Shown here: positions 1 through 9,051 of the stretch, one piece after another
How positions within the stretch are numbered: the stretch's first letter is position 1
How the letters are laid out: every line of letters starts with the position of its first letter
Origin: Providencia rettgeri
GTDB lineage: Bacteria; Pseudomonadota; Gammaproteobacteria; Enterobacterales; Enterobacteriaceae
Assembly: GCA_900455085.1 (NCBI GenBank)
Contig: UGTZ01000001.1
Coordinates: 898,501 to 962,500, forward strand
Direction of reading: 5' to 3'
DNA: 64,000 bases
Program-made: the position numbers and the translations under genes
The notes under the pieces: generated by a model
What the model saw: the letters and a program-made list of their open reading frames with translations, nothing else
What the model was told of the DNA's origin: nothing
Databases searched by the model: none

Positions 1-264
1 TTAAAGATTTATATCGACAAGGGAATGGCTCTCATAGATATTCTGTTCAAGAAAATAATCTAGGTCACACTGCAGTACATTAGCAAATATACATAGTCGA
101 TGAATCGTAAAATTCTGCGTACCGCGTTCATAACGGGAAATTTGCTGTTGGCTTAATCCCGACTTTTTCCCTAAAGTGTGTGCTGTCCAGCCCATTTGCA
201 AGCGGCGCTTACGAAGTTGTAGTCCTATATAGGTGTTTGAAATTTCAGTTTGATATATTCTCAT
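1..264 (-). CDS. MrpJ-like HTH (XRE-family) fimbria-linked regulator
   Basis: An 87-residue helix-turn-helix protein. Residues about 13-70 form the XRE fold, with the recognition-helix signature SQQQISRYERG at about 38-48. That SQQQ-SRYERG pattern is characteristic of MrpJ of Proteus mirabilis and its paralogs, which sit last in fimbrial operons and repress flagellar genes so that adhesion and swimming exclude each other. Here too it is the last gene on the fimbrial strand, 59 bp after the oligosaccharyltransferase gene. An AGGA lies 7 nt before the ATG. The family assignment is firm; the motility role is inferred from homology and position, and no flagellar genes are in the window. Confidence 0.8.
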   Translation of the reverse strand: MRIYQTEISNTYIGLQLRKRRLQMGWTAHTLGKKSGLSQQQISRYERGTQNFTIHRLCIFANVLQCDLDYFLEQNIYESHSLVDINL

Positions 265-323
265 AATACTGTCCTGATTAATATAACACTACTTGAGTGA
301 AAATAAGGTTTATTTATGTTTTT

Positions 324-1769
324 TTATACGTTATTTTTTTCTAAGCTAATTGAACTCGATACTCGAATTGTTATGCTTTCGTTATGATAACTACCCTGTG
401 CATAAAAAGATTTCTCTCCATTAAATAGAAATAGCCCAATAATAAATACACCCAATCCAATAATAAATATAATAAAGCTGAATAAATAAGAGAGTTGCTT
501 GTTAATATAAAATAGGGATTGTTCTTCTAATGCGAAAGCGGCATCTGAGAATGATAGAAATAATATGACGATCCCCCAGTGTAATACAGAAAGTAAAAAA
601 GGGTATTCAACATGATTATGTATAATAATAGGGGTTATTGATAGAATGATTGCCAATGGGTAACCATTTCCGTTAATTTTATATTTTATAAAAGATTGAA
701 ATACGACATAGATACCTCCGGTTAATAATAAAGATAAAAAAATCAAATTAATGAACCCTCCAGTCATCAGCCAGAGTAATATTTCATTATGTGGATGAGG
801 GACAATATACATTTTAGGGCTAAAAAAAGGAATTGCTGTTCTTTCATAACTGTTTTCAAATAAAAAAGACTGCTCCCATGCATCATAAGGTTTCTCTAAG
901 AATAAAGTAATAGAAAAACGCAACATTTGTTTTAAATGGAATTGGTTCATAATGTCAGTTGCAATATACTGAGGGCATAGCCTTATTAGATAAATTCCAA
1001 TAAAAATTGCTACAGCAATAATAAAATAACTAGAGCTAACACGCAGAGGGTTTTTCTTGTAAAAAAGGCAAATGAAAATAAAGGCACAAACGGTAAAACT
1101 TAGCCAAGCAATAACAGACTGCAGAACGACTAAAGTTAATGTGAAAAACAAAATACAAATTCCTAGTAATACAACCCTAATTTTTTCATAACGTTCAGAC
1201 AACAATGAAAATTGTGATAATACAAGAGTCATTAGAGATAATAAGCATGCAGTCGCCATGTTAACTGATAATATATTGACTTGTTGTGATAATCCATTTG
1301 ACCGCATACCAGAGGCAAGATAAAAAATATCTGCTTCAAATATATATTGATATGCAGTGATAAAGGCTTGAACTACACTAATAGTGATATAACAGTAAAT
1401 ACAAAATGATTGTATTAACCATTTTTTTCTCACTTGTAACCCTGCAATATAGAGTAATACGCCAACAGTAATACCAGAGCAATACCAAAAATCAATGCTA
1501 TTATTTTCTCCCTGATAAGATATTGATCCCATCATTAGAATGGCTAAAGACAAACAGTAGCAAATAGCAGGTAATGTAATGATTATTTTAATTTTTCGAT
1601 AGAAAACAGTAAATGCAATAATAGATATTGTCAAGGAAATAGATAACCAACTAATAATGTTTTGTGGCAATGATTGTCTTAGGCTTCCTAGGCTATCGAT
1701 ATAAATAAGACTAGCAAGGTGCCAAACAATAAAGATACCAATAAATAGTGCGCGGGATATTATTATCAT
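324..1769 (-). CDS. PglL/WaaL-like O-oligosaccharyltransferase (Wzy_C superfamily)
   Basis: A 481-residue polytopic inner-membrane protein with roughly 11-13 hydrophobic segments. The large periplasmic loop ends in PHPHNEILLW (about residues 325-334), the His-Asn signature of the Wzy_C superfamily. Further on, HNHVEYPF (about 385-392) matches the H-x-x-EYP motif typical of PglL-type protein O-oligosaccharyltransferases rather than lipid A-core ligases. PglL enzymes move lipid-linked glycans onto Ser/Thr of periplasmic proteins, often pilins. It is shorter than many PglL proteins (550-600). It lies 18 bp after the tip-adhesin gene and before the mrpJ-like gene, so it looks like part of the fimbrial operon. 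Pilin glycosylation is inference; O-antigen ligase or polymerase is the alternative. Confidence 0.7.
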   Translation of the reverse strand: MIIISRALFIGIFIVWHLASLIYIDSLGSLRQSLPQNIISWLSISLTISIIAFTVFYRKIKIIITLPAICYCLSLAILMMGSISYQGENNSIDFWYCSGITVGVLLYIAGLQVRKKWLIQSFCIYCYITISVVQAFITAYQYIFEADIFYLASGMRSNGLSQQVNILSVNMATACLLSLMTLVLSQFSLLSERYEKIRVVLLGICILFFTLTLVVLQSVIAWLSFTVCAFIFICLFYKKNPLRVSSSYFIIAVAIFIGIYLIRLCPQYIATDIMNQFHLKQMLRFSITLFLEKPYDAWEQSFLFENSYERTAIPFFSPKMYIVPHPHNEILLWLMTGGFINLIFLSLLLTGGIYVVFQSFIKYKINGNGYPLAIILSITPIIIHNHVEYPFLLSVLHWGIVILFLSFSDAAFALEEQSLFYINKQLSYLFSFIIFIIGLGVFIIGLFLFNGEKSFYAQGSYHNESITIRVSSSISLEKNNV

Positions 1770-1787
1770 AGTACACTTACCGCTAAA

Positions 1788-2840
1788 TTAAATAAATGTG
1801 GCGATTAACCAAGCATTACCTTTGTAGTCTCCAGGTTCGGCGTCATAACCTGAAACTTTACTTTCAATCACAATGTTTTTTACTTTATCTATTGTTGTTT
1901 CAAATGTTTTTCCACTTTGATTATTTTGTTCATCATAAAGTGTAAGCTCAGAGTAAATAGTATTATTTCCTGATTTTAAAGGGAGTCTTTTTTGTGGATC
2001 GCTATCTGTGGCATAGTCTAAAGTTAATTTTACTTTAACTGGCTGCACTCTATCGCATGTATAGGTAACAGTACGAGTTTTCTTTACTATTAAATTCATA
2101 AGCATCCAGTGTTTTATGATCAATATTTAAATTATCAATACTAGAACGGCAATTTGACGGATAATTGATAACCGATGTAGCAAGGTCTAATTTAACGGTG
2201 GCTTTATCTGCAGGTACATAAATAGTCGGAGTTCCATAGTCTTGGAATAATCGTGTATAACCTGCGATCATTGCGTTTGGAATAACAATTTTTCCATCAA
2301 CAGGAATATCTTTGACATAAACTCTAACGGTAAAAGGAAAATGAACAGTAAAAAATGATGTTGCTAATGGCCCATTTCTTCATTAGAACATCCTCTCCCT
2401 GAAATATTTCGCCAGCCACTGGTTATTCCATTCTCAGAATAAAGAGTAAAAAATGTATTGTTGTTTATTTTATATGCGGTCAGCCCACCAATAGTAAAGC
2501 CTGCCTCTGGCATATAGGCAAAGACACGGTGGTAGGCGTAGCTCCAAGGAAGACCAGCGGAATAATTACCTTGTAAGAAGTTCACAGTACAATATACAGA
2601 GCCATAAGGCTGAGATGTACTTTCATTAATAACAATACCGGAGCTATTTGCTGGAGCGATTAAAAAATATTTATTGTTATCACTTCCAATTGCTGGGGTG
2701 TTAGAAACAACGGAGTTGTTAGATACTAAGCTCATTTTATAACCACCACCACTTCCTGAATAGCGGGTCGCACTATAGGAATTTAAGCTAATTAAGAGTA
2801 GTAACAAAAGTAATGGTGAATATATTTTTATATTTTTCAT
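1788..2840 (-). pseudogene. Fimbrial tip adhesin (MrpH-like position), two frameshifts
   Basis: Read with two frame changes, this is one protein of about 350 residues. The N-terminal 158 residues start with a signal peptide (MKNIKIYSPLLLLLLLISLN, cleaved near NSYSA) and a Cys-containing receptor-binding-like domain. The middle continues in another frame from about 2380 down to about 2090, where a pilin-like domain is readable (GPLATSFFTVHFPFTVRVYV, then a conserved NCRSS). The last 111 residues return to the first frame (TRTVTYTCDR to GNAWLIATFI). The breaks fall near 2372-2385 and 2083-2100. The two-domain layout and distal position in the operon are those of a tip adhesin. As written the product stops after the lectin-like domain and could not join the fimbria. 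Both breaks could be sequencing indels. Confidence 0.65.
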
Positions 2841-2855
2841 AAAGACTTCCCAATA

Positions 2856-3365
2856 TTACAGATAATCAACCATCACTGATAAAGCGGCACTAAATGGCCC
2901 TGCAGTGAGATTTTCAATAGCTTGATTAGTGACTAATTGTGATTGAATAACAACTTTCCCTGTATCACCACTTACGGATGGAGCAATCCTTTCCCATTTA
3001 TTAAGGTTGAGCGCATTACTTTTATTTTCTTCTGAAAAACGAATACCCAATCCATTAATAGAGGTCGCAAGCACGGTTTCATTGTTTATTGTTAAAGTAC
3101 TTCCTTCTCTAGGAGATAGGTAAACTTGTAAATTTTTTCGAAGTTCACATTGTTTAATGAGAATACCAAAGGACTGTTTTTCTTCAGTTAGTCTGTCTAG
3201 CGCCACCTCTCGAAAATTAATGACTAATTCTTTTTCGCCATTTTCTGCTGTAAGTACACATGGCGGCCGAACCAATTTAGCAGAAAGAGAAATTAGCACA
3301 TCTGCTTGAGTACCTAAGGAAACTAATAAGCTAATTAAAGGGAATGAAAAACAAATGAATTTCAT
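2856..3365 (-). CDS. Minor fimbrial subunit (pilin)
   Basis: A 169-residue exported pilin: signal peptide about 1-21 (ending LGTQA), then an incomplete Ig-like pilin domain. The two cysteines (RPPCVL near 36 and KQCEL near 72) form the usual pilin disulfide, and the C-terminus MVDYL is the beta-strand with penultimate aromatic that the chaperone caps. It lies between another minor pilin and the tip adhesin with gaps of 11 and 15 bp, so it is probably an adaptor near the fibre tip (MrpG/MrpF position). Exact orthology cannot be fixed by eye. Confidence 0.8.
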   Translation of the reverse strand: MKFICFSFPLISLLVSLGTQADVLISLSAKLVRPPCVLTAENGEKELVINFREVALDRLTEEKQSFGILIKQCELRKNLQVYLSPREGSTLTINNETVLATSINGLGIRFSEENKSNALNLNKWERIAPSVSGDTGKVVIQSQLVTNQAIENLTAGPFSAALSVMVDYL

Positions 3366-3376
3366 TTCAATTCTCC

Positions 3377-3904
3377 TTATTGATAATCAAGATTAAAAGT
3401 AACAGTTGAGGAAAACCCCCCTGTTTTTAAACGAGTACTAAAGGGTTTTTGAGCATAAACACCAAATAAAAGTGTATTAACGGATCCTTTACCTGATTCA
3501 GTAACTGTGCTGACATCAATTGTTGTATTAAGCTCCAGTTCTTTACCACGACTATCAGTCAGAGCTAATAACACATTAGATTCACCAGTGGTTTTTAAAT
3601 AATTAATACCATTATGTGTTTCAATATTTTGGGTATTTAACGTTATTTTGATCGTTTTATTCAAAGCCATTGCAGAACAGTCCATGATATCCAACTTAAA
3701 TGGCTGCATATCTGAACGTCCTAATGTTTCGATTGAAGAAAAACGTAGCCCAGAAAGATATATTTTTTTTTGTGTATCATCATCACTCAGCCGACAACCA
3801 AGAGGCACTAGCACACCCTCAAAGTAAACGGTTAGGCTATTGGCAAAGCTGGTATTCCATGTTAGGAATAAAAGGCTAAATAATAATGTTGAGTATCTAG
3901 TCAT
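3377..3904 (-). CDS. Minor fimbrial subunit (pilin)
   Basis: A 175-residue pilin with a signal peptide about 1-21 (ending NTSFA). The cysteine pair is VPLGCRL near 37 and IMDCSA near 75, and the C-terminal donor strand TFNLDYQ ends in the chaperone-recognised pattern. Its start overlaps the preceding short subunit gene by 8 bp, which implies translational coupling inside the fimbrial operon. It most likely encodes an MrpF-type adaptor or minor rod subunit exported by the usher. The role is inferred from operon order. Confidence 0.8.
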   Translation of the reverse strand: MTRYSTLLFSLLFLTWNTSFANSLTVYFEGVLVPLGCRLSDDDTQKKIYLSGLRFSSIETLGRSDMQPFKLDIMDCSAMALNKTIKITLNTQNIETHNGINYLKTTGESNVLLALTDSRGKELELNTTIDVSTVTESGKGSVNTLLFGVYAQKPFSTRLKTGGFSSTVTFNLDYQ

Positions 3905-4247
3905 AATTTATTTCCACACGTTGCATCTTATTACTAGCAGGAATAGAGAATAAAATGGTGTTATTGCGTCGTGGTTGTGTTAGCACGTATTGGTTATTGC
4001 CTAATTTCAGTGTAAACGGCGCCCAAGCTTGCTTTTGTATTGGTTTGCTACAATGAGAAAAATGCATTTCCACGCTATAGGTTGCTGCAATTAAAGTACT
4101 TTCATTTAATTTTAATGAGATATTAGGTAGACAAGGAGCAGTAACAATACGCGCATTGACATATATCGTGCCTGTTGTCACAGGCACAGCAGATTCAGCA
4201 AAAATAGGTATAGCAAAAGCCCATAGTGCTAGGTAATTCAATTTCAT
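3897..4247 (-). CDS. Short minor fimbrial subunit (MrpE-like position)
   Basis: A 116-residue secreted pilin-related protein. It has a signal peptide (about 1-19, ending FAESA), the cysteines APCLP near 39 and FSHCS near 66, and a C-terminal VEINYD strand. It is much shorter than a normal pilin (150-190), so the Ig-like fold is reduced. A small subunit directly after the chaperone matches the position of MrpE in the P. mirabilis mrp operon. The frame is open and ends in a pilin-like C-terminus, so shortness appears natural rather than a truncation. Function (terminator or adaptor) is not resolved. Confidence 0.7.
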   Translation of the reverse strand: MKLNYLALWAFAIPIFAESAVPVTTGTIYVNARIVTAPCLPNISLKLNESTLIAATYSVEMHFSHCSKPIQKQAWAPFTLKLGNNQYVLTQPRRNNTILFSIPASNKMQRVEINYD

Positions 4248-4275
4248 TGTTCTGCTCCTATCTATTTTTTACTCA

Positions 4276-5004
4276 TTATTCCGTCACACTGCACTTTGAA
4301 GCTTGGCATTTGAAAGCAAGTGAAGGCTTTCCACCATAATCATTGATATATGTCAGGTAAGGTGTTGAAAATTTGGAGGATTTAATCATTTGATTAGATT
4401 TTGGCGGTACCATAACCGCGTCAAAATCACTTTCTTCAGATTGTTTTTGGCTGTTCCCTAAACCAATTACAGTTAAATAAAATGGTGTTGGATTATTTAA
4501 CGTATAGCCCGATGATGTTGTTGTTAATGTTATATGTTTCGTCCAATCTGTTTTGCTTTGTGCAACAATGTTTTCAGGGCGATAAAATAGTTTTACACGG
4601 CTTTGTAATGCAATTTGCAACACACCCGCTTCTGATGATTTAGGCGGGATTTCACGCAGGTTGTAATAAAACAGGGATTCCCTGTCTTGCGGTAACTTTG
4701 CAATGTCAGGTGCGGTGCTTAGGCGAACTAGGCTAGTTGATTTGGGCTCCATGCGCTGAATCGGCGGAGTGGCAATAATAGGGCCGGTTTCCAATTTTTG
4801 TTCTAATGCATTTTCCAACCAAGACTGGGCTAAATAAGGTAGCTCCGGGTTATCATTACGGATCGTAATATTAATAGACGATTGATTTCCATCGAAAATT
4901 ATACGAGTGCGATCAAGTGTAACCGCAGCATTCGTAACTGAAATTACACTCATAGTCAGCGTGAATACGCTAGTAAGTAATAAAAAAGGGGAATTCAATT
5001 TCAT
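4276..5004 (-). CDS. Periplasmic fimbrial chaperone (PapD/MrpD family)
   Basis: A 242-residue chaperone with signal peptide about 1-26 (ending VTNA) and two Ig-like domains. The cleft residues are visible: Arg in LDRTRIIFDG near 31-40 and Lys in SRVKLFYRP near 137-145, which bind the pilin C-terminal carboxylate. The alternating hydrophobic G1 strand VLQIALQSRV lies just before. It holds pilin subunits in the periplasm by donor-strand complementation and hands them to the usher encoded 13 bp upstream. Length is normal for the family. Confidence 0.93.
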   Translation of the reverse strand: MKLNSPFLLLTSVFTLTMSVISVTNAAVTLDRTRIIFDGNQSSINITIRNDNPELPYLAQSWLENALEQKLETGPIIATPPIQRMEPKSTSLVRLSTAPDIAKLPQDRESLFYYNLREIPPKSSEAGVLQIALQSRVKLFYRPENIVAQSKTDWTKHITLTTTSSGYTLNNPTPFYLTVIGLGNSQKQSEESDFDAVMVPPKSNQMIKSSKFSTPYLTYINDYGGKPSLAFKCQASKCSVTE

Positions 5005-5017
5005 CTTAGTTCTCTTA

Positions 5018-7507
5018 TTAACGGCAAATAATAGTTGGGTAAATCTCCTGAGGATTAATCACATCAGGCACATGGGCGCTACACTGGTGTTTATTTCCCC
5101 AATAGAGATTGAGTAAGTCTTTAGGTTGGATACCAACAATCCACGTAATACCTTGTTCACCAACAATTCCGAGTTCAATATTGTTGCTATTACGCACGCT
5201 AGTGCCAAAAGGTGGATAAGTGTCATCAGCCAGCTTTAAGCGAGCGAACGTTTTTTCACCTTGAATAACGTTGAGGCGACGATATCCGATTGCTCCACGA
5301 GTCAAAGTTGCATCGGTGACAGTCTCTAATGCTTCAACATCCTTTGGTAATTTACTGGTATTAATAGATGCACTGGTTTTCCGATAACTACTCACATTTG
5401 GCAATACAGCGAGTCCAAAGTGATTAGTTTGATAAACGCCACCACTCAGAGGAACGTTAGCTGCTCCAGGTGTTTCTACAACGAGTCGAGTACCGCCATA
5501 AGCGGCTTGGTGCATGGCAATGCCTTCTTTAATTAAGGTAATTCCACCATTAATTGATCCCCCAACACTGTGATATTCGTTCGGGACATAACTTGCGTTT
5601 CCTGAAATGGAGGCATAAGGAAGATTTTGGTTTAAATAACCACTAAAGCTGGTTTGGTCATCCTGATGGCTTCCTGTTTGATAACCGACATTTAAGTTAT
5701 AATTGCGCTGCTCACTATATCCGCTATAGCCGATATTATGTGTTGAGCTGTGTTGGCCATTTTGGTTGCGGGTATAACCTTCAGAAAAGCTGACGCTACT
5801 TCCTTGACTTAAAGGAATAGTGAAATATAAGCTGATCGCATCATCTTGATATCCTGCTCTTTTTGAACGAGTTGCAGACGCTGTCAGGTTAATATTTTTT
5901 AGCCCAATAGCCGCCCAATTTAAAAGAGTACTTAGGTATAAGCTGTATTGTTCTTCTGTTTCACTATTCCAATAAGTATTATATTGGTAGTTTCCACCCA
6001 ATGAGAAATCATCAAAATATTTATTAATATTAACTTGATAGCTTTCTTTTTGAGCTTGGCTTTCATTACCTGTACGTCGTTCATCCAACGTTTGTTGCAA
6101 AGAGCGATAGGTTTCATCAGAGAAACGATACCCTGCGAATGTAATGTCAGTTCTGGCTTCATCAAATGATTTTGAATAACTAAGTCGATAACTTCGGCCA
6201 GTTAATGTTTTATCAAGTAATTGAGCATGTGACTGAGTCGCATCGAACGAAAGGCTACCGAATGAAAACAGGTCACGGCCAAAGCCAGCTGAAAATGCCT
6301 GATAATTTTTTGATAAAACGGATCCCCCATAGATAGACCAAAGGTTATTTAACCCGTAAGAGAGTTCTCCCGACGCAGTTAAATCGCCTTCGAGCTGGCG
6401 GCCATTAAAACGTGGTTTACCCGCTGCAAATTTATAGCGGATTTGCCCTGGTCTCGTTAAATAGGGTAATGCTGCGGTGGTAATGCTAAATTGTTGCTCT
6501 TCACCATTTTCTTCTCGTACAGTCACATCTAATGTTCCACGAATGGAGCTATCCAGTGTCTGGATACGAAAGGGGCCAGCAGGTACGGTTGTTTCTAAAA
6601 CTATACGGTTATGGCTTTTGACAATAACCGTGGCATTAGTTTGAGCAATACCAATAATTTCTGGTGCATAACCCGTTAATTTAGGGGGCATCATATTTTC
6701 ATCGGTTTCAAGAGATACCCCGGTGTACTGCCAAGAATCAAAAATAGCAGAGTAAAAGTAGTTCTCACCTAACGTTAAAATAGATGCAATAGATTTTATT
6801 GAGCGATATGCAAATAATCGGCTAAATGTGGCATCGCTATATTGGTTCTTGAAGCTTCCTGTCGATTTTCGATAGTTTGCTTGGTAATCACCGCGTAAAC
6901 GCCATGCACCAAAATTAAGCCCTGTTGTTCCGTTAGCAGAAAGGTACGATTCTCGTGAACCTGAATCTCGACGCGTTAAAGAACCTGTTAGGTTGTAATC
7001 TAATAAAAACCCATTTACCCCCTCCTCCCAACGTGAAGGAGGAACCCAACTGGGATCGGTATATTCTAAATAGCTTTGTGGAATTAAAATGGATAGCGTT
7101 AATGTTGATAAATCTACATTTAATGAAGCACCTTCAAGCGGAGATAAATCAAGGCATTTACCCTCATCACGATATTTAATTAATTTAATTGCGTCTGGAG
7201 TAAGCCCTAAACGATCAAGAATATTAACGGGAACACAAACGGTATCGAATAAATTATTGTTTTGGGATTGTGGCGCTATCACAGTGATATCTTGTGCACT
7301 ACCCATACTCTCATTATTGACTTTGAGGGTTAAATGATAAATACCAGGCATAATAAATCCAGCCTGAGAAAATTGGCTAAAGTCAATATTTTGAGTGTCT
7401 TCCGTATCTAACATATCGGTATTAAATTCGACAGCATAGGCTAACGAAGAGATTGAAGATACAAAAGAAGTCACAATGATGTAAGAGTAAATATTAAATT
7501 TAACCAT
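5018..7507 (-). CDS. Outer-membrane fimbrial usher (PapC/MrpC family)
   Basis: An 829-residue usher. After a signal peptide (about 1-25, ending LAYA) comes the N-terminal periplasmic domain starting VEFNTDML, then a 24-strand barrel with the plug domain around residues 240-330, and C-terminal domains closing with two cysteines (HQCSAH and IICR). It forms the outer-membrane pore that takes chaperone-pilin complexes and assembles the fibre. Length is typical (800-880). It lies between the second pilin gene and the chaperone gene as in pap/mrp operons. Confidence 0.95.
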   Translation of the reverse strand: MVKFNIYSYIIVTSFVSSISSLAYAVEFNTDMLDTEDTQNIDFSQFSQAGFIMPGIYHLTLKVNNESMGSAQDITVIAPQSQNNNLFDTVCVPVNILDRLGLTPDAIKLIKYRDEGKCLDLSPLEGASLNVDLSTLTLSILIPQSYLEYTDPSWVPPSRWEEGVNGFLLDYNLTGSLTRRDSGSRESYLSANGTTGLNFGAWRLRGDYQANYRKSTGSFKNQYSDATFSRLFAYRSIKSIASILTLGENYFYSAIFDSWQYTGVSLETDENMMPPKLTGYAPEIIGIAQTNATVIVKSHNRIVLETTVPAGPFRIQTLDSSIRGTLDVTVREENGEEQQFSITTAALPYLTRPGQIRYKFAAGKPRFNGRQLEGDLTASGELSYGLNNLWSIYGGSVLSKNYQAFSAGFGRDLFSFGSLSFDATQSHAQLLDKTLTGRSYRLSYSKSFDEARTDITFAGYRFSDETYRSLQQTLDERRTGNESQAQKESYQVNINKYFDDFSLGGNYQYNTYWNSETEEQYSLYLSTLLNWAAIGLKNINLTASATRSKRAGYQDDAISLYFTIPLSQGSSVSFSEGYTRNQNGQHSSTHNIGYSGYSEQRNYNLNVGYQTGSHQDDQTSFSGYLNQNLPYASISGNASYVPNEYHSVGGSINGGITLIKEGIAMHQAAYGGTRLVVETPGAANVPLSGGVYQTNHFGLAVLPNVSSYRKTSASINTSKLPKDVEALETVTDATLTRGAIGYRRLNVIQGEKTFARLKLADDTYPPFGTSVRNSNNIELGIVGEQGITWIVGIQPKDLLNLYWGNKHQCSAHVPDVINPQEIYPTIICR

Positions 7508-7541
7508 GATTTTTTCATCAAATTAATTATGAGTTTATTTA

Positions 7542-8111
7542 CTAATCGTAAGTAACGTTGAATTTAATTGTGGTAAAGTAATCGCCAGGTGTAATTTCGT
7601 TATTACTTGCACCCAATTCTGTTTCATATTTTAAAAAGCTCTCTTTACTCTTTTTATCAAAATAAACGTAATTATTAGAAATAGGATAGAGCTTATTTGG
7701 CATTAATAAATTATTGTTAATATCGTATATATATAGGACAACCCCAGGCTTTGGGCCTGATAGTTTTATTGCATTAGAATACGTATCTTGCGGTGCAAAA
7801 AAACGAATTTTAATACCTTTATGATTACTGCTGTCATATTCACTAATACAGTTATTTAATTTTATATAGAAAGGTTTTCGCATTAATTTTTCATCTTCTA
7901 TATTATTTATACTATAGTTAGAAATATAATCGTAATTTATATATTGATATTGACTATCAGTTTCAATTGAACAAGGTGCCGCAACGATATAACCTTGCAT
8001 TACTGTTTCACCTCGAAGACCATCTTGAATATGTCCAAGGTTAGAGCTAGCCGCATTAGAGTTAATCGAGTTAAATAATAAGGCAATCCATAGATAAGTA
8101 TTTTTTTTCAT
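7542..8111 (-). CDS. Second fimbrial subunit (MrpB-like position)
   Basis: A 189-residue pilin with a signal peptide about 1-20 (ending SNAAS). The cysteine pair is AAPCSIE near 47 and LNNCISE near 105, and the C-terminal strand is IKFNVTYD. It sits between the major pilin and the usher, the place of MrpB or PapH, proteins that end or anchor the fibre at the usher. A strong stem-loop separates it from the major pilin gene and should lower its expression relative to the major subunit. The anchor role is inferred from position. Confidence 0.75.
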   Translation of the reverse strand: MKKNTYLWIALLFNSINSNAASSNLGHIQDGLRGETVMQGYIVAAPCSIETDSQYQYINYDYISNYSINNIEDEKLMRKPFYIKLNNCISEYDSSNHKGIKIRFFAPQDTYSNAIKLSGPKPGVVLYIYDINNNLLMPNKLYPISNNYVYFDKKSKESFLKYETELGASNNEITPGDYFTTIKFNVTYD

Positions 8112-8125
8112 AATGAGCCTTTTAT

Positions 8126-8145
8126 GGGGAGAGAATTCTCTCCCC
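8126..8145 (-). other. Intercistronic stem-loop after the major pilin gene
   Basis: A perfect 20-bp palindrome, eight G/C-rich pairs around a central AATT (GGGGAGAG and CTCTCCCC), in the 42-bp gap between the major pilin stop and the next pilin start. In the sense of the operon it is not followed by a T-run, so it looks more like an mRNA-stabilising or partial-termination hairpin than a full terminator. Such hairpins keep major-pilin mRNA in excess in pap-like operons. Confidence 0.7.
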
Positions 8146-8153
8146 TAAAAAAA

Positions 8154-8705
8154 TTACTCGTATGTGATTTTAAAATCAGCAATAGAATTAAATTCACCTT
8201 CGGTAACGGGTGTTGTACCATCAACACGTTTAGCTAATGCAGTAAATTCTAAAACGTTTTCACCTTGTTTATTACGAATTTGATTCATAACAGATTTAGC
8301 TTCATCAAATTTGAAATCTTTGATTTGAATACCGATATTTGAAGCTGTACCAGTAGTACCTAAGAATTCTTTATCAGTACCGACATAGTTTTTACCACCA
8401 AAGGTAATTTTAATATCTTTAACAGCAACCCACTTACCTTCAGTGTCTTTGCTAAACTCATCAAAATTACATTCTTTTAATTTAATTGCGATATCTTTTT
8501 CCGCTGCATTACCCGCTTCTAAAGATGCACGAGAAAGTTGACCGAATGGAACTTCTTGTTTTGTACTTTCTGATTCAATATTACATGGAGCATTAACAAC
8601 TTGGCCACTGAAATGTAATTCACCGCTATTACCACTAGCAAAGATAGAAGTTGAAATAGCAGAAGTAGCGAATAAAACAGCAATGGAAAGTTTATTTAAT
8701 TTCAT
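8154..8705 (-). CDS. Major fimbrial subunit (MrpA/PapA-like)
   Basis: A 183-residue pilin and the first gene of the operon. Signal peptide about 1-23 (ending SIFA), mature start SGNSGELHFSG, the cysteines VNAPCNI near 41 and LKECNFD near 82, and C-terminal strand FKITYE. The GELHFSGQV-like start, the operon-first position and the stem-loop just downstream mark it as the major rod subunit. The gene is preceded by a long A+T-rich leader with an AGGATG-type ribosome site. Serves as bulk building block of the surface fimbria. Confidence 0.85.
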   Translation of the reverse strand: MKLNKLSIAVLFATSAISTSIFASGNSGELHFSGQVVNAPCNIESESTKQEVPFGQLSRASLEAGNAAEKDIAIKLKECNFDEFSKDTEGKWVAVKDIKITFGGKNYVGTDKEFLGTTGTASNIGIQIKDFKFDEAKSVMNQIRNKQGENVLEFTALAKRVDGTTPVTEGEFNSIADFKITYE

Positions 8706-9051
8706 ATCTTACATCCTTAAAAATAAGTAAATATTTGATCCCTAGTAAGCCTTTATATAAGTACTGGCATAGGAATAAAGTTCAGTATCCATCAATGGAT
8801 TTTCAAATGTCCTAATCACAGAACGCTTAACATAATCGTTTTTAGCGTGGGTCATTTCGACGGAGGAAATCTTATCCTTCTAAGGTGTAAAGTGGAATAA
8901 AATTCTTTAATTTTAATTAAATTCAAAGTTATAGTTTGATATTTAGTTTTTTTTAATGTCTATTAATGTTTTTATGTTGATTTAATTTGCTGTGAAATGT
9001 TTAATGTTTGTGCTTTTAAGGTATTTTAAGGTTGGAGATGTTTAGAAATAA
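8706..9051 (-). promoter_or_regulatory. Fimbrial operon promoter region
   Basis: About 350 bp between the major pilin gene and the regulator pair. It must contain the operon promoter, but I cannot fix a -10/-35 pair. A 14-bp palindrome, ATCCATCAATGGAT at 8787-8800, is the only clear symmetrical element. I looked for long flanking inverted repeats, as around the invertible mrp promoter of Proteus mirabilis, and found none; no recombinase gene is adjacent. Regulation by the upstream membrane-bound winged-helix protein is therefore the more likely mode here. Confidence 0.5.
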
